Shown: positions 17,225 to 25,912, counted from the first letter of the stretch. The stretch: DNA of 64,000 bases from WHSW01 sp963851045 (GCA_963851045.1 CAWKNC010000002.1:1488001-1552000); one strand, 5' to 3'. Made by a program: numbers and translations. The notes: a model not told the origin generated them from the sequence alone.

Positions 17225-17991
17225 ATGTTTACCCGGATGGAGGCCCATGACCGTCTCTCGCTGAGCGTTGAGCGCGACGGTGTCATCGATCAGGTCGCGA
17301 TCGAGGAGCCACTCGAGATCCGCGTCGACGGCAAGCCGGTGGCGGTGACGATGCGGACGCCTGGCCACGACGAGGAGCTCGCCCTCGGCTTCCTCCACGG
17401 CGAGGGCCTCATCGACGGCCCTCGTGAAGCGGGCCCGACTGCCGACCTCGCAGCAAACGTGGTCGAGGTGAGCGGGCCTCTGACGCGCCCGCTGGGTCGC
17501 CCGTCGCTTCTATGCCACCTCTTCCTGCGGCGTCTGTGGCAAGGGCGCTCTCGAGGAGGTTGGCGTCGCAGCGGCTCGGCTTGGCCCTGGACCCCAGGTA
17601 GCGCGCGAGCTGCTCGCCGACCTTCCCGAACGGCTGGCACAGCCGGCCTTCGAACGCACTGGCGGCCTCCACGCAACTGGCCTATTCGACCCATCCGGTG
17701 CTCTGGTCTGCGTACGAGAGGACGTTGGTCGCCATAACGCGATGGACAAGGTCATCGGCAGGGCGCTGCTTGACGGGCTGACGCCGCTGTCGCAATCACT
17801 TCTGTGCGTGAGCGGCCGGCTCGCCTTCGAGCTGGTGCAGAAGGCGGCGGTTGCGGGCGCGCCCGTCCTCGTCGGCGTCGGCGCGCCGACATCGCTGGCG
17901 GTGGAGCTAGCCCGCGACCGCGCGATGACCCTCTGCGGGTTCGCTCGCGGCGGCTCGATCAATGTCTACGCCGACAGCGACCGAGTGTCGA
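17225..17991 (+). pseudogene. fdhD: FdhD sulfurtransferase for formate dehydrogenase, interrupted by a +1 frameshift
   Basis: The N-terminal third reads VTMRTPGHDEELALGFLHGE in one frame. At the C run 17500-17502 the match continues in another frame with RRFYATSSCGVCGKGALEEV (the CxxC active site) and VREDVGRHNAMDKVIG. It ends near GFARGGSINVYADSDRV. Removing one C restores an uninterrupted product of usual length. No stop follows the natural end; the second frame stays open to 18359, antisense to an Ig-like fragment. FdhD transfers sulfur to the molybdenum site of FdhF-type enzymes, and the divergent partner is present. It may be an assembly error rather than a true pseudogene. Confidence 0.85.
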
Positions 17992-18690
17992 GCCGACGGC
18001 TCGAGACGACGCTCGCCGTCTTGTTGGCGTCGGCGGTCTCGAACAGCACCCGCGGGTTGACCTCGAGCTCGCCGCGCTTGCGCAGGCGGCGCTTTGCCTT
18101 GCCGCGGGTCTTGACCTCGACCACCGCTTCATGGTCGTCGCCAACGTCAGTCGGCGCGGTGCCGCGGATTCGCTTGGTCTGCGCGACCCTGACGGTGCCG
18201 TCGCGATTGACCGAGACCGAGAGCTCGGCGCTGCCGCGCTTTCGATCGAGCTCGACAGCGAGGATGCGGACCTGCGGTGCCTTGTTGAAGACCTGTGTCG
18301 TCTGGCCGGGATCACCGCAGCCGCCCGAGCGCTGGTGGTTGTTGGCATCGCCTGAATAGGAGGCAACCCAGCGGTAGGTGCCGGCCTCCTTCGGCGTGAA
18401 CGACTCCGACGAGTGGGGCCCGTTGGCGCTGACGGGTTTCGTGTCGGAAAAGACGGGTGGGGCCGTGCAGTCGCGATCGCCGGGGCCGTGGAGGCTGAAG
18501 GTGATCTGCCCGCCGGGCGCATAGGCGCCCGCAAGGGTCGCGGTGTCGCCGATCGGCTCGCCGACCGTCGCCGGGTGGCTGAGCGCCGGCGATGCCTTGG
18601 CGACCTCGACGCTTTGGTTTGAGTCGCCGCAGGCGCCGGCGTTTGCCTCGTTGTTGGCGTCGCCCAATAGGAGGCAACCCAGCGGTAGGG
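17966..18690 (-). pseudogene. C-terminal fragment of a secreted Ig-like repeat protein
   Basis: The frame contains one complete and one partial copy of an Ig-like repeat with FTPKEAGTYRWVASYSGDAN and a Cys-Gly-Asp element (GGCGDPGQTTQV / AGACGDSNQSVEV). A Lys/Arg-rich C-terminal module with VRILAVELDRKRGSAELSVS follows. The upstream repeat copy at 18653-18690 is one base shorter than the copy at 18343-18381, so the frame is broken there. No start or signal peptide exists; the upstream side joins a truncated MOSC gene. Its stop TAG (17966-17968) lies inside the fdhD 3' end. It looks like a fragment inserted or mis-joined between fdhD and the MOSC gene. Confidence 0.6.
18343..18690. repeat. Two diverged copies of an Ig-like repeat segment, about 310 bp apart
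   Basis: The segments at about 18343-18381 and 18653-18690 share AATAGGAGGCAACCCAGCGG and flanking bases, encoding the YRWVASY...GDANN element on the minus strand. The second copy has one base fewer just before the shared block, which shifts the frame. They are tandem protein-domain repeats rather than a mobile element. Confidence 0.65.
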
Positions 18691-19010
18691 CGGCGTCGTG
18701 CGGCGTGCCCGTGCGCGACGGCTCTCCGTGAGCCGCGCCCCGGCGCGGGGTGCGACGTCACGACCAGGTCGTGGCGGCCTCGGACGATCGCCCACGGGTG
18801 ACCGTTCGACCAGGGTCTCCCGCCGCGCGCGTCGATCGTCGCCGGAACGCCGATCATTCGCTGCTTGCGCCGGCCGGTGACGATCCCGCGCTCGTCGGCT
18901 ACGTAGAGCCCGCGGTCACCCGGGATCCCGTCCTTGGCCACCTCGACCCGATCGAGGCGCTCGCCACGCAGCCCCTTGACCGGATAGCGCCACAGCTCGG
19001 CGACCCGCAA
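18691..19010 (-). pseudogene. MOSC-domain protein, N-terminal part only
   Basis: The TTG start at 19010 gives MRVAELWRYPVKGLRGERLD, the typical MOSC N-terminal beta-barrel beginning, followed by IPGDRGLYVADERG. After about residue 75 the sequence stops resembling the family, and around 18690 it runs into the Ig-like fragment. The catalytic MOSC domain with its conserved Cys is absent. MOSC proteins bind or transfer the sulfurated molybdenum cofactor, so its place in a Moco region is logical. Truncation could be biological or an assembly junction. Confidence 0.6.
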
Positions 19011-19016
19011 GTCCGC

Positions 19017-19250
19017 TCATGTCGAGTCGCTCGCCGCCGAGTCGCCGCCGACTCGGCCGGCGGCTGCCTGCAGTTCCTCGATCGAGGCGCCCGTGGTCCC
19101 ACCGAGCCAGCAGGCGATCGGCGCCGCGATCCGTTCCGAGGAGTGCGCCGCAACCGCAGCAAGGTCAAGGAGCTTGTTCATCTCGTCGTTCGTCGGCGGC
19201 TCAGCGCCGATCTCGGCGGCAAAGGCTTCGATCCATTCGCGTGCGTTCAC
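19017..19250 (-). CDS. DUF6457 domain protein, molybdenum-cofactor-associated
   Basis: The 77-residue protein reads NAREWIEAFAAEIGAEPPTN, then LLDLAAVAAHSSERIAAP and ACWLGGTTGAS. This matches the small DUF6457 domain found in actinobacteria next to, or fused with, MobA/MoaA-type genes. Function is unknown. It is followed by the MOSC start seven bases further along the same strand, suggesting an operon. Confidence 0.75.
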   Translation of the reverse strand: MNAREWIEAFAAEIGAEPPTNDEMNKLLDLAAVAAHSSERIAAPIACWLGGTTGASIEELQAAAGRVGGDSAASDST

Positions 19251-19293
19251 GAATCCTCCTCAGCGTGATCTTTTAAGCCAAACCAGGTTCACT

Positions 19294-20209
19294 ATGCGAA
19301 AGATGGCAAGGAAGCGGTTGACAGCGGCAGTAGGAGTCTGCGCGATCACGGCGCTCGGTGGGATCGGCCTGCAGGGCGCGGAGGGCTCGGGGGCCCCTGC
19401 ACGCGCGAGCGGCGCGAAGGTCGACAAGCGCGCCCTGCCACTCGGCGACGGCAAGGTGACCACCAGCGGTCCGAGGCGCGGCTGGATCTACGTGTGCCGG
19501 ACCTCGAACTCTCCCGCGGGAGCGTTCGAGGAGGGGCCTTGGATCAACGCGACGGACAACACGTACGACATCACCGCGAAGGTCACGGTCGACGGCTCGG
19601 TCCAGTGGCCGCAGGCGATTTTCGACCGCAGCACTCAGGACGGCGTTCGCACCCTCTCGGGCAACGGCCTCCCGGTCGGCTACACAACCGGGACCTTCCC
19701 GATCGCCACCACCGACGACGCCTACAGCTACGACCGCAACCCGAACTCGATCGGCGCGCAGTCACTCAGCTACTCCCTGCCGCGCGAAGCCGCAGAAATC
19801 GGGCGCGACCTGCCTGTCGGGAGGCCCGATCGGCGTCGCCGTGAACGGGGTCGCGATTTTCAACGGACTCGATGCAGCTGATCGCGACGCCGTCGCCCGC
19901 GAGGTCCAAGACGCCTGCGGCGGACATCCCCAGCAGCAGAGCATGTACCACTACCACTCACTCCCCAAATGCCTGATTCAGAGCAAGGCGCGTAAGTCGA
20001 AGCTCGTCGGCTTCGCGCTCGACGGCTTCCCGATCTACAACGGGCGGGACAGGGACGGCAAGCGCCTGACCAACGCCGATCTCGACAAATGCCACGGGCG
20101 AAAGTCGGTGGTGAGGCTCGACGGCAAGAAGGTCAGGACCTACCACTACGAGGCGACCCTCGAATACCCGTACACCCTCGGCTGTTTTCGCGGAACCCCT
20201 GTCAGTTAG
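19294..20209 (+). pseudogene. Secreted YHYH-domain protein with a single-base frameshift
   Basis: The N-terminus has a signal peptide (LTAAVGVCAITALGGIGLQG). A first segment continues to about 19780 (NSIGAQSLSYSLP). The protein then resumes in another frame with KSGATCLSGGPIGVAVNGVA, QQQSMYHYHSLPKC, LVGFALDGFPIYNG and VRTYHYEATLEYPYTLGCFR, the YHYH family core. Dropping one base in CCGCGCG (19779-19786) restores a protein of about 304 residues. YHYH proteins are secreted proteins of unknown function, with His/Tyr clusters suggestive of metal binding. A lone indel in otherwise well-kept sequence may be a sequencing error. Confidence 0.8.
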
Positions 20210-20234
20210 CCCGCGGCGGGCGTAGGATCGGCTC

Positions 20235-21800
20235 ATGAAGAGGTTTCGGCGAGGTATCGCCGGACTGATAGCGCTCGGAGCATTGGCGATACCGGCCAGT
20301 GCTCAGGCTGCCGACTGCACGCTCAGCGGCAGCGGGCTCGAGGGCGCGACCGACACGCAGCTCTACCAGGTCCCGGACGCGACGCTCGAGGCGTCGATGC
20401 TCTTCGTGTACTTCTCCGATCACGCCGCCGATCCGGGCGAAACGCCACCAGACGGGAACGACCTGATTGGGGACGACCTGGTCGACTGGGCTGCGGACTA
20501 CATCAACGAGGTTTCGTATGGAGACACGTCGCTGGACGTGAAGATGGACACGCAGTGGCGACTGATGCCCAGCCCCGCCTCCTCCTACAGCTTCCTGACG
20601 TTCGAAGATCAGCGCGACTTCATGCAGGACGCCGTGGACGCCGCCAACGCCAGCTTCAATTTCTCGGGTCGCCAGATTCTCTACGTGGTCGCGGCGCCTA
20701 CCGGGGGCGACCTCCCGAACTCGCCCGCCTTCCACGCATTCGACAACCGGGCGATCGTTGCCGACAGCACCAGGATCCGCTGGGGTGCCTCTCTCGGCGA
20801 CGACATTCGCCGTTTGACGCCCGACTACGGTGCGCACGTGCTCGCCCACGAAACGGGACACACCTTCGGACTTCCCGATCTGTACAGCTACCAGCAGGTC
20901 TTCGACTTCACCACCGCGCATCTGAACGTCGGCACCTGGGATCTGATGGGCTGGATCGGACCCGGATTCGGGCTAAGCGGCTGGCATCGCCAGAAGCTCG
21001 GCTGGCTGGACCCCGCGCAGAGGATCTGCGTCGACGGTGAGGCGACGGCGACGCTGACACCGCTGGAGACGGCGGGCGGAACGAAGATGCTCATCTCCGA
21101 GACGAGCCCGAGCACGGCGTACGTGGCGGAGGTGCGGGCGCGAATCGGCGTGATTGACGCGAACATTTGCGACGAGGGCGTCCTCATCTACAAGGTCGAT
21201 GCCAACGCCGCCACGGGTGGCCCCGCCGGCGCCGGCCCGCTCGTCGTCAAATCCTCCGATCCGAGCAACCCCACCAATGCAAACGATCAGGACTGCAACA
21301 CGCTTGGCAACGCGCCGTTCGTCGCTGGCGAGAGCTTCAGCGAGGGACCCGTGACGGTGCAAGTGCTGAGTGGAACGCCGGCGACCGGGTTCGAGGTACG
21401 GATGACCGGACCGGCCACGCCGACGCCGACGCCAACGCCGAGTCCGACTCCCACGCCGACGCCGACGCCGACGCCGACTCCGACTCCGACGTCGCAGACC
21501 GGCGGGATCGAGCGCAAGCTCCGTCGGGATGGCAAGAAGCGCGTGGTCGCCGCGCTCACCTGCCCCGCCAGCGCGAGTTCGTGCGCGGGCTCGCTCACCC
21601 TCAAGCTCCGCAAGGGACCCAAGCTCGCGACCGGTGCGTACGCCGTCGCACCCCCGGGTGGCGACGTTGCGCTGAAACTTGGCCGTAAGGCACGCAGGGC
21701 TCTGACGAAGGCGTTTCGTAAAACGAACAAGGCCAAGGTCAAGGTGGTGCTCGATGGCGCCAGCGGCAGGGTCACCGCCAAGGTCAAGCTGATCAAGTGA
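20235..21800 (+). CDS. Secreted M6-like zinc metallopeptidase with Thr-Pro linker
   Basis: The 521-residue precursor has a signal peptide (residues 1-25, ending SAQA). The zinc site is HVLAHETGHTFGLPDLYSYQ, the HExxH plus GLPD arrangement of M6/immune-inhibitor-A-like peptidases, followed by GTWDLMGW. A linker of repeated Thr-Pro (about residues 395-417) leads to a C-terminal basic module (ERKLRRDGKKRVVAALTCPA) with two Cys, similar to tails on other secreted proteins here. It probably degrades extracellular protein. It starts 25 bases after the YHYH gene. Confidence 0.85.
   Translation: MKRFRRGIAGLIALGALAIPASAQAADCTLSGSGLEGATDTQLYQVPDATLEASMLFVYFSDHAADPGETPPDGNDLIGDDLVDWAADYINEVSYGDTSLDVKMDTQWRLMPSPASSYSFLTFEDQRDFMQDAVDAANASFNFSGRQILYVVAAPTGGDLPNSPAFHAFDNRAIVADSTRIRWGASLGDDIRRLTPDYGAHVLAHETGHTFGLPDLYSYQQVFDFTTAHLNVGTWDLMGWIGPGFGLSGWHRQKLGWLDPAQRICVDGEATATLTPLETAGGTKMLISETSPSTAYVAEVRARIGVIDANICDEGVLIYKVDANAATGGPAGAGPLVVKSSDPSNPTNANDQDCNTLGNAPFVAGESFSEGPVTVQVLSGTPATGFEVRMTGPATPTPTPTPSPTPTPTPTPTPTPTPTSQTGGIERKLRRDGKKRVVAALTCPASASSCAGSLTLKLRKGPKLATGAYAVAPPGGDVALKLGRKARRALTKAFRKTNKAKVKVVLDGASGRVTAKVKLIK
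21418..21490 (+). repeat. Low-complexity CCGACG/CCGACT repeat encoding a Thr-Pro linker
   Basis: Twelve or so hexamer-like units code for alternating Thr and Pro in the metallopeptidase linker. Such tracts vary in length between strains by slippage. Confidence 0.85.
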
Positions 21801-21812
21801 GCCGGAGCTGCG

Positions 21813-22802
21813 CTAGCCGCCGATTGCGCTCATCGTTCGCGCGGGCGCGACGAAGCCGGGCTCGTTGACCCGGTGCTTGAGCTCCTTGCGCCAGACGGCT
21901 GCGCGGACGATCTCCTCGATCTCGGCATCGTCGGCGCCAGCACGAAGCGGCGCCCGTAGATCGGTCTCACGGATCGAGAACAGGCAGGTGCGCAGCTTGC
22001 CGTCGGCGGTCAGACGGATCCGGTTGCAGTCGGCGCAAAATGGCTCGGAGACCGGGTTGATGAACCCGATCTGACCGCGGCCGTCGGCGAAGCGGAAGAC
22101 CCGTGCGGTGGCGTGCGGCTCACGCGGCAGTTCGACCAGCGGGTGGTGCGCCTCGATCAACGCCCGGATCTCGGCGCCCGTGAGCACCTGATCGATGTCC
22201 CAGGCACGGTCGCCATCGAGGGGCATGAACTCGATGAACCGCACCTCGTAATCGGTTGAGCGGGCGAGCTCGCAAAACCGCTCGACCTCGTCCTCGGTGA
22301 AGTCACGCATGCCCACCGCGTTGACCTTGATCGGGCGGACCCGCTCAAACGCGGCGATCGCCTCGAGGCCCCGCAGCGTCTGCGGCAGCGCATCGCGACG
22401 CGTCACCTCGTGGAAGCGGTCGCGCGAGAGCGAGTCGATCGAGACGTTGACGCGATCGATGCCGGCGTCAACGAGCGCGGCGGCATCGCGCTCGAGCAGA
22501 TAGCCGTTGGTTGTCATCGCGAGATCCTCGATGCCTTCGATCGCCCGAAGCATCGCGACCAGCCGGGGGAACTCACGGCGAGCGAGTGGCTCGCCCCCCG
22601 TCAGGCGGACATCGGTTACTCCAAGGCCGGAGAGGATCGAGACGAGACGGGTGATCTCCTCGAAACTCAGCACGGCGTCGCGGTCGAGCCACTCCATCCC
22701 CTCGGCGGGCATGCAATAGCGACAGCGAAAGTTGCAGCGATCCGTGACCGAGACGCGCAGGTCGGTGATCGCGCGGCCGTGGGCATCGCGAAGAGCGATC
22801 AC
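21813..22802 (-). CDS. moaA: GTP 3',8-cyclase MoaA (radical SAM)
   Basis: The 329-residue protein has the radical SAM cluster C23-x3-C27-x2-C30 in TDRCNFRCRYCMP and the second cluster in FCADCNRIRLTADGKLRTC. Its C-terminus ends in Gly-Gly (SAIGG), which inserts into the active site in MoaA. It catalyses the first step of molybdenum cofactor synthesis. With moaDEC, moaB, moeA and mobA it almost completes the pathway in this window; the MoaD-activating enzyme MoeB/MoeZ is not seen. Confidence 0.96.
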   Translation of the reverse strand: MIALRDAHGRAITDLRVSVTDRCNFRCRYCMPAEGMEWLDRDAVLSFEEITRLVSILSGLGVTDVRLTGGEPLARREFPRLVAMLRAIEGIEDLAMTTNGYLLERDAAALVDAGIDRVNVSIDSLSRDRFHEVTRRDALPQTLRGLEAIAAFERVRPIKVNAVGMRDFTEDEVERFCELARSTDYEVRFIEFMPLDGDRAWDIDQVLTGAEIRALIEAHHPLVELPREPHATARVFRFADGRGQIGFINPVSEPFCADCNRIRLTADGKLRTCLFSIRETDLRAPLRAGADDAEIEEIVRAAVWRKELKHRVNEPGFVAPARTMSAIGG

Positions 22803-22862
22803 CCCTTCGAGGATACGCGCAGAAGGTAATCCGAACGGACTCCGCCCGAATCCGGATCCGAG

Positions 22863-23237
22863 CTAGCGGCGCACCTGGCAGCTTGAGTCGACCCTCAGCC
22901 TGCGGGCAAACCAATCGCGATGATTGGCGACGAAGCGGTAGGCGCGGTCGGTCGCGCGCGGAAATCGCTCGAATACGAAAGCCAGCGGCCGGCCTGCCGG
23001 CAGTTGGGCAACCAGCGGAGCGGCGGCGGCACCCGCCGAGCGGAGCTCGCCCGTGGGTAGAGCGAGGTGCCACGAGTCAAGACGTGCCGCGGCGGGCACG
23101 CCGGCCGCGCCGAGCAGCGTCTGGCCCTCCTCGCTTTGGATCGCGACGGGCCGCACGGTCGCGTGGCGGTCCCACGCGAGCACCTTGTTCAGGCTCCACT
23201 TGCAGAAGCCGCAGTCCTCGTCGTAGAGGACGAGGCG
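22863..23237 (-). CDS. DCC family thiol-disulfide oxidoreductase; start codon unresolved
   Basis: The frame reads RLVLYDEDCGFCKWSLNKVL, the DxDCxxC motif of DCC (DUF393) proteins, then WHLALPTGELRSAGAAAAPL and a helical end. No ATG, GTG or TTG lies upstream of the CxxC in this frame; the first is GTG at 23183, which would remove the motif. A CTG overlaps the TGA of the upstream DUF2277 gene, but one frame off, so an indel near 23230-23240 is one explanation. Family function is presumed redox; partners unknown. Confidence 0.7.
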   Translation of the reverse strand, partial: RLVLYDEDCGFCKWSLNKVLAWDRHATVRPVAIQSEEGQTLLGAAGVPAAARLDSWHLALPTGELRSAGAAAAPLVAQLPAGRPLAFVFERFPRATDRAYRFVANHRDWFARRLRVDSSCQVRR

Positions 23238-23247
23238 CTGACCCGGC

Positions 23248-23517
23248 TCAGGCGGCGAAGCGGGCCTCGGACCGTGCTCGGCGTTTGGCGGCCTCGGCCT
23301 CGCGGTCCTTCGGCGGCGCCGAGGTCACCAGCGAGTCCAGCAGCCGCGTCGTCGCGGCGGTGACCTCCTCAACCGCGCGATCGAAGGCTTTTTGATTTGC
23401 CTGCGAGGGCTTGGTCGCGCCGCTGATCTTGCGGACATATTGCAGAGCCGCGTCGTGGACCTCCTCGGACGTCGCGGGCGGCTCGAAGTTGTGGAGGGTG
23501 CGGATGTTTCGACACAT
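23248..23517 (-). CDS. DUF2277 family protein
   Basis: The 89-residue protein begins MCRNIRTLHNFEPPATSEEV and has ALQYVRKISGATKPSQANQ, the DUF2277 signature. Function unknown. Its start lies 17 bases from the divergent YczE-like gene, leaving little room for two separate promoters. Confidence 0.88.
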   Translation of the reverse strand: MCRNIRTLHNFEPPATSEEVHDAALQYVRKISGATKPSQANQKAFDRAVEEVTAATTRLLDSLVTSAPPKDREAEAAKRRARSEARFAA

Positions 23518-23534
23518 GCATTCAGCGTACCTTC

Positions 23535-24155
23535 GTGGCGGTGTTCCCGGCCTATCTGTGGCGACCCGGTCCGCTTCGCCTGGCGATTCTCGTCGGTGGT
23601 CTCTGGCTGTTCGGTACCGGCGAGGCTTTCATCGTCGCGGCGGACCTCGGAAACTCGCCATGGACGGTTCTCGCCCAGGGCGTGGCGGAGAACACACCCC
23701 TCGACATCGGCGCGGCGACAGTGGTGATCTCGTTTGCCGTGCTGTGCGCGTGGATCCCGCTGCGCCAGCGGCCTGGGCTGGGCACGATCCTCAACGCGAT
23801 CGTCGTCGGCGTCGCGATCGGGGTGATGGTCAACGTTCTGCCCTCAGATCCCAGCCGCGCAGCGGGACTGTCAATGCTCGCCGGCGGGATCGCGCTCGTC
23901 GCCCTCGGCGGGGGCATCTACCTCGGCGCGCGACTCGGACCTGGCCCACGCGACGGGCTGATGACCGGCCTGCATGCCCGCACGGGCCGCTCGCTGCGGC
24001 TGATGCGCACGCTGATCGAGCTGAGCGCCCTGACCGCAGGCTTCCTCCTCGGCGGCACGGTCGGCTTCGGCACGGCCGCGTTCGCGCTGCTGATCGGTCC
24101 CGGCGTGCAGGCGAGCTTCTACCGCGCCGAGCCGGCGATGAAGAACCTGCGCTAG
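23535..24155 (+). CDS. YczE/YitT-like integral membrane protein
   Basis: The 206-residue protein has about five to six membrane helices and the sequence GTGEAFIVAADLGNSPWTVL near the N-terminus. LGPGPRDGLMTGLHARTG also occurs; this [GS]xGPRDGLM pattern is typical of YczE-type proteins. Function is unknown; relatives are annotated as membrane proteins. GTG start. Confidence 0.8.
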   Translation: MAVFPAYLWRPGPLRLAILVGGLWLFGTGEAFIVAADLGNSPWTVLAQGVAENTPLDIGAATVVISFAVLCAWIPLRQRPGLGTILNAIVVGVAIGVMVNVLPSDPSRAAGLSMLAGGIALVALGGGIYLGARLGPGPRDGLMTGLHARTGRSLRLMRTLIELSALTAGFLLGGTVGFGTAAFALLIGPGVQASFYRAEPAMKNLR

Positions 24156-24949
24156 CCCCGGGCTCCCCGACGACCGCCCACCACCCCGCCCTCGCCCCCG
24201 CGCCCCGCGCCCCCGCCCCGCGCCCCCGCGAACTGATCGGTTTCAATCCCGCCCTCCGGTACCGAGACCGATCAGTTCGGGCGCGGCGCACTTCGGCGCA
24301 GGTCGGGCGCCCGTCGCCTGCGGCGGTCGCACACCAGTCGAGGTCGAGCGTGATACTGTCGCCGGACCGCCGCGACGTGCGTCGCGGTGAAGGGAAAGTG
24401 CCGAAGTCCGAGGGCGATGGCAACACGGGCACGGACCAGCGGGGGAGCGCCGTCGGAGCGCCAGAAGCCGGCGCGCCGGGACAGCTGACGCCTACGCCGC
24501 GGTACGCCGACGGGCCGGTAGCGGCTAACGCCGACTCGACGGGTTCGACTCGACCGCGTTCCTCTTCACCTCGGGGGCACGCTCACCGGGATCCTGAACC
24601 CGGCCGGCATCGCGACGGCACAGCCACGGTGCCGGCCAGCTTCCTCGACGACCGATACGGGCGTCTCTACCCGCCGCGACGAGGTCGCGATCCGGCGGGG
24701 TGTCCGGCGCAGCGACGGCGTCGGTCCGAGCGGCGCCGGCGACCGAACGGTGACTACCTGGGGAATCGCCGTCCGGTCGGTCTCTCTCGACGACTGCGCG
24801 CCCGTCGACAGCGACCAGTCGCAGGCCACCCTGCTGGGCGCCTGACCAGCCGGCGCCCTTGCCCCTGCGGTCGCACACGGCGATGAGTTTTGCCACCGAC
24901 GGCGGTCCAGTGCACAGAGCCCGGCTGACGAGCGGCCTCCGCGAAGACA
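24156..24949. other. 790-bp gap with no supported gene; possible decayed coding sequence
   Basis: No frame gives a convincing protein. A C/G-rich tract occupies 24160-24228, followed by the inverted repeat at 24229-24279 and a short hairpin at 24370-24387 (CCGCGACG, TG, CGTCGCGG). Around 24530-24620 scattered phrases such as FDSTAFLFTSG and GILNPAGIATA appear in different frames, as expected of a small decayed secreted-protein gene. I cannot identify the ancestor. Confidence 0.4.
24229..24279. terminator. Inverted repeat, 16-base arms with 19-base loop
   Basis: The left arm 24229-24244 and right arm 24264-24279 share CGAACTGATCGGT / ACCGATCAGTTCG perfectly and two more pairs beyond one mismatch. 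It lies 75 bases past the YczE-like stop. There is no T-run, so it could be an actinobacterial-style terminator without a U tail, or an operator. Confidence 0.45.
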
Positions 24950-25710
24950 ATGACAAGTTTCGTGACGTCCGCTGACGGAACCTCGATCGCGTTCGACGAG
25001 CGCGGCGAGGGCACCGCTGATATTCGTCGCGCGTTCAACACCACCCCGATCCGCGCTGCGCTGGAGGACGAGTTCACGACGCTCAACTACGACCGCCGGG
25101 CCGCGGCGACAGCGGGGACACGTCGCCGTACTCGCTCGAGCGCGAGATCGAGGACCTCGATGCGCTCATCGCTGAGGCCGGAGGGTCGGCGGCCGTGTTC
25201 GGATACTCCTCCGGAGCCAATCTCGCCCTGAAGGCTGCCGCGAACGGCTCGGCGATCACGAAGCTGGCGCTCTACGAGCCGCCTCTGCTCATCGAGAGGC
25301 AACCACCACTGCCGCCCGACCTTGCGGACCAGCTCGCCGAGCTGATCGCCGCGGGCCGCCGAGGCGACGCCGTTGAGCTCTTCCAGGCCAAAGCGGTGGG
25401 CATCCCCGAAGACGTGGTCGCGCAGCTGCGCAACGCGCCGTTTCGCCCCGCGCTCGAGGCGATCGCCCACACCTTGGTCTACGAGGCGAAGATCATCGAC
25501 GACCGCACGCTTCCCCGCGAGCTGATCGCCTCGGTTACGACGCCGACGCTCGTGATCGAAGGCGATAAGAGTCCGCCGGCGATGCGTGGCGCGGCGCGAG
25601 CCGTGGCCGATGCGCTTCCGAACGGCCGACGCTGCACACTCGCTGACCAGACTCACGACATCTCCCCCGCCCCCACCGCTGCCGCGCTGAAGGACTTCCT
25701 CGCCGAGTGA
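24950..25710 (+). pseudogene. Alpha/beta hydrolase with frameshift(s)
   Basis: The N-terminus MTSFVTSADGTSIAFDERGE is typical of small alpha/beta hydrolases. At the GGG run 25098-25100 one G appears to be missing. Adding it continues LNYDRRGRGDSGDTSPYSLE into VFGYSSGANLALKAAANG (nucleophile elbow GYSSG) and the C-terminal half ending QTHDISPAPTAAALKDFLAE. Near 25017-25035 the oxyanion-loop strand also appears scrambled by three compensating lost bases; the expected phrase is close to TPLIFVGAFN. These are either early pseudogene decay or homopolymer errors. Confidence 0.75.
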
Positions 25711-25746
25711 GGTCGACTGGTTCGCGCGGTCCGAGAGGCAATTAGG

Positions 25747-25820
25747 GGTGAGCGGAGGGGCTCGAACCCTCGACCACCTGGACCACAACCAGGAGCTCTA
25801 CCAACTGAGCTACGCCCACC
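25747..25820 (-). tRNA. tRNA-His (anticodon GTG)
   Basis: The minus strand folds into a full cloverleaf. The extra 5' G(-1) faces C73, as expected for histidine tRNA. The acceptor is GTGGGCG / CGCTCAC, the anticodon arm is CCTGG TTGTGGT CCAGG, and the T-loop is TTCGAGC. No CCA is encoded. Confidence 0.95.
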
Positions 25821-25838
25821 AAGCGGCTTTCAATCTAG

Positions 25839-25912
25839 CGCCCCCGGCAGGACTCGAACCTGCGACCTGCTGCTTAGAAGGCAGCCGCTCTATCCAGCTG
25901 AGCTACAGGGGC
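25839..25912 (-). tRNA. tRNA-Arg (anticodon TCT)
   Basis: Cloverleaf on the minus strand: acceptor GCCCCTG / CGGGGGC, D-arm GCTC...GAGC, anticodon arm CTGC CTTCTAA GCAG giving TCT, and T-loop TTCGAGT. It lies 18 bases from tRNA-His on the same strand. Confidence 0.95.

Noticed and set aside
15087..17264. 725-codon plus-strand open frame opposite the molybdoenzyme gene
   Set aside because: It lies entirely antisense to the well-supported FdhF/YdeP gene and has a shadow-like Arg/His/Gly composition.
21418..21490. Short regular repeats considered as a CRISPR-like array
   Set aside because: Units are six bases without spacers and encode a Thr-Pro linker. No CRISPR array or cas gene was seen in the window.
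23411..24886. Very long plus-strand open frame (about 490 codons) across 23.4-24.9 kb
   Set aside because: It is rich in Arg/Pro/Ala with no domain and overlaps the real YczE-like gene in another frame; this is typical of G/C-rich shadow frames.
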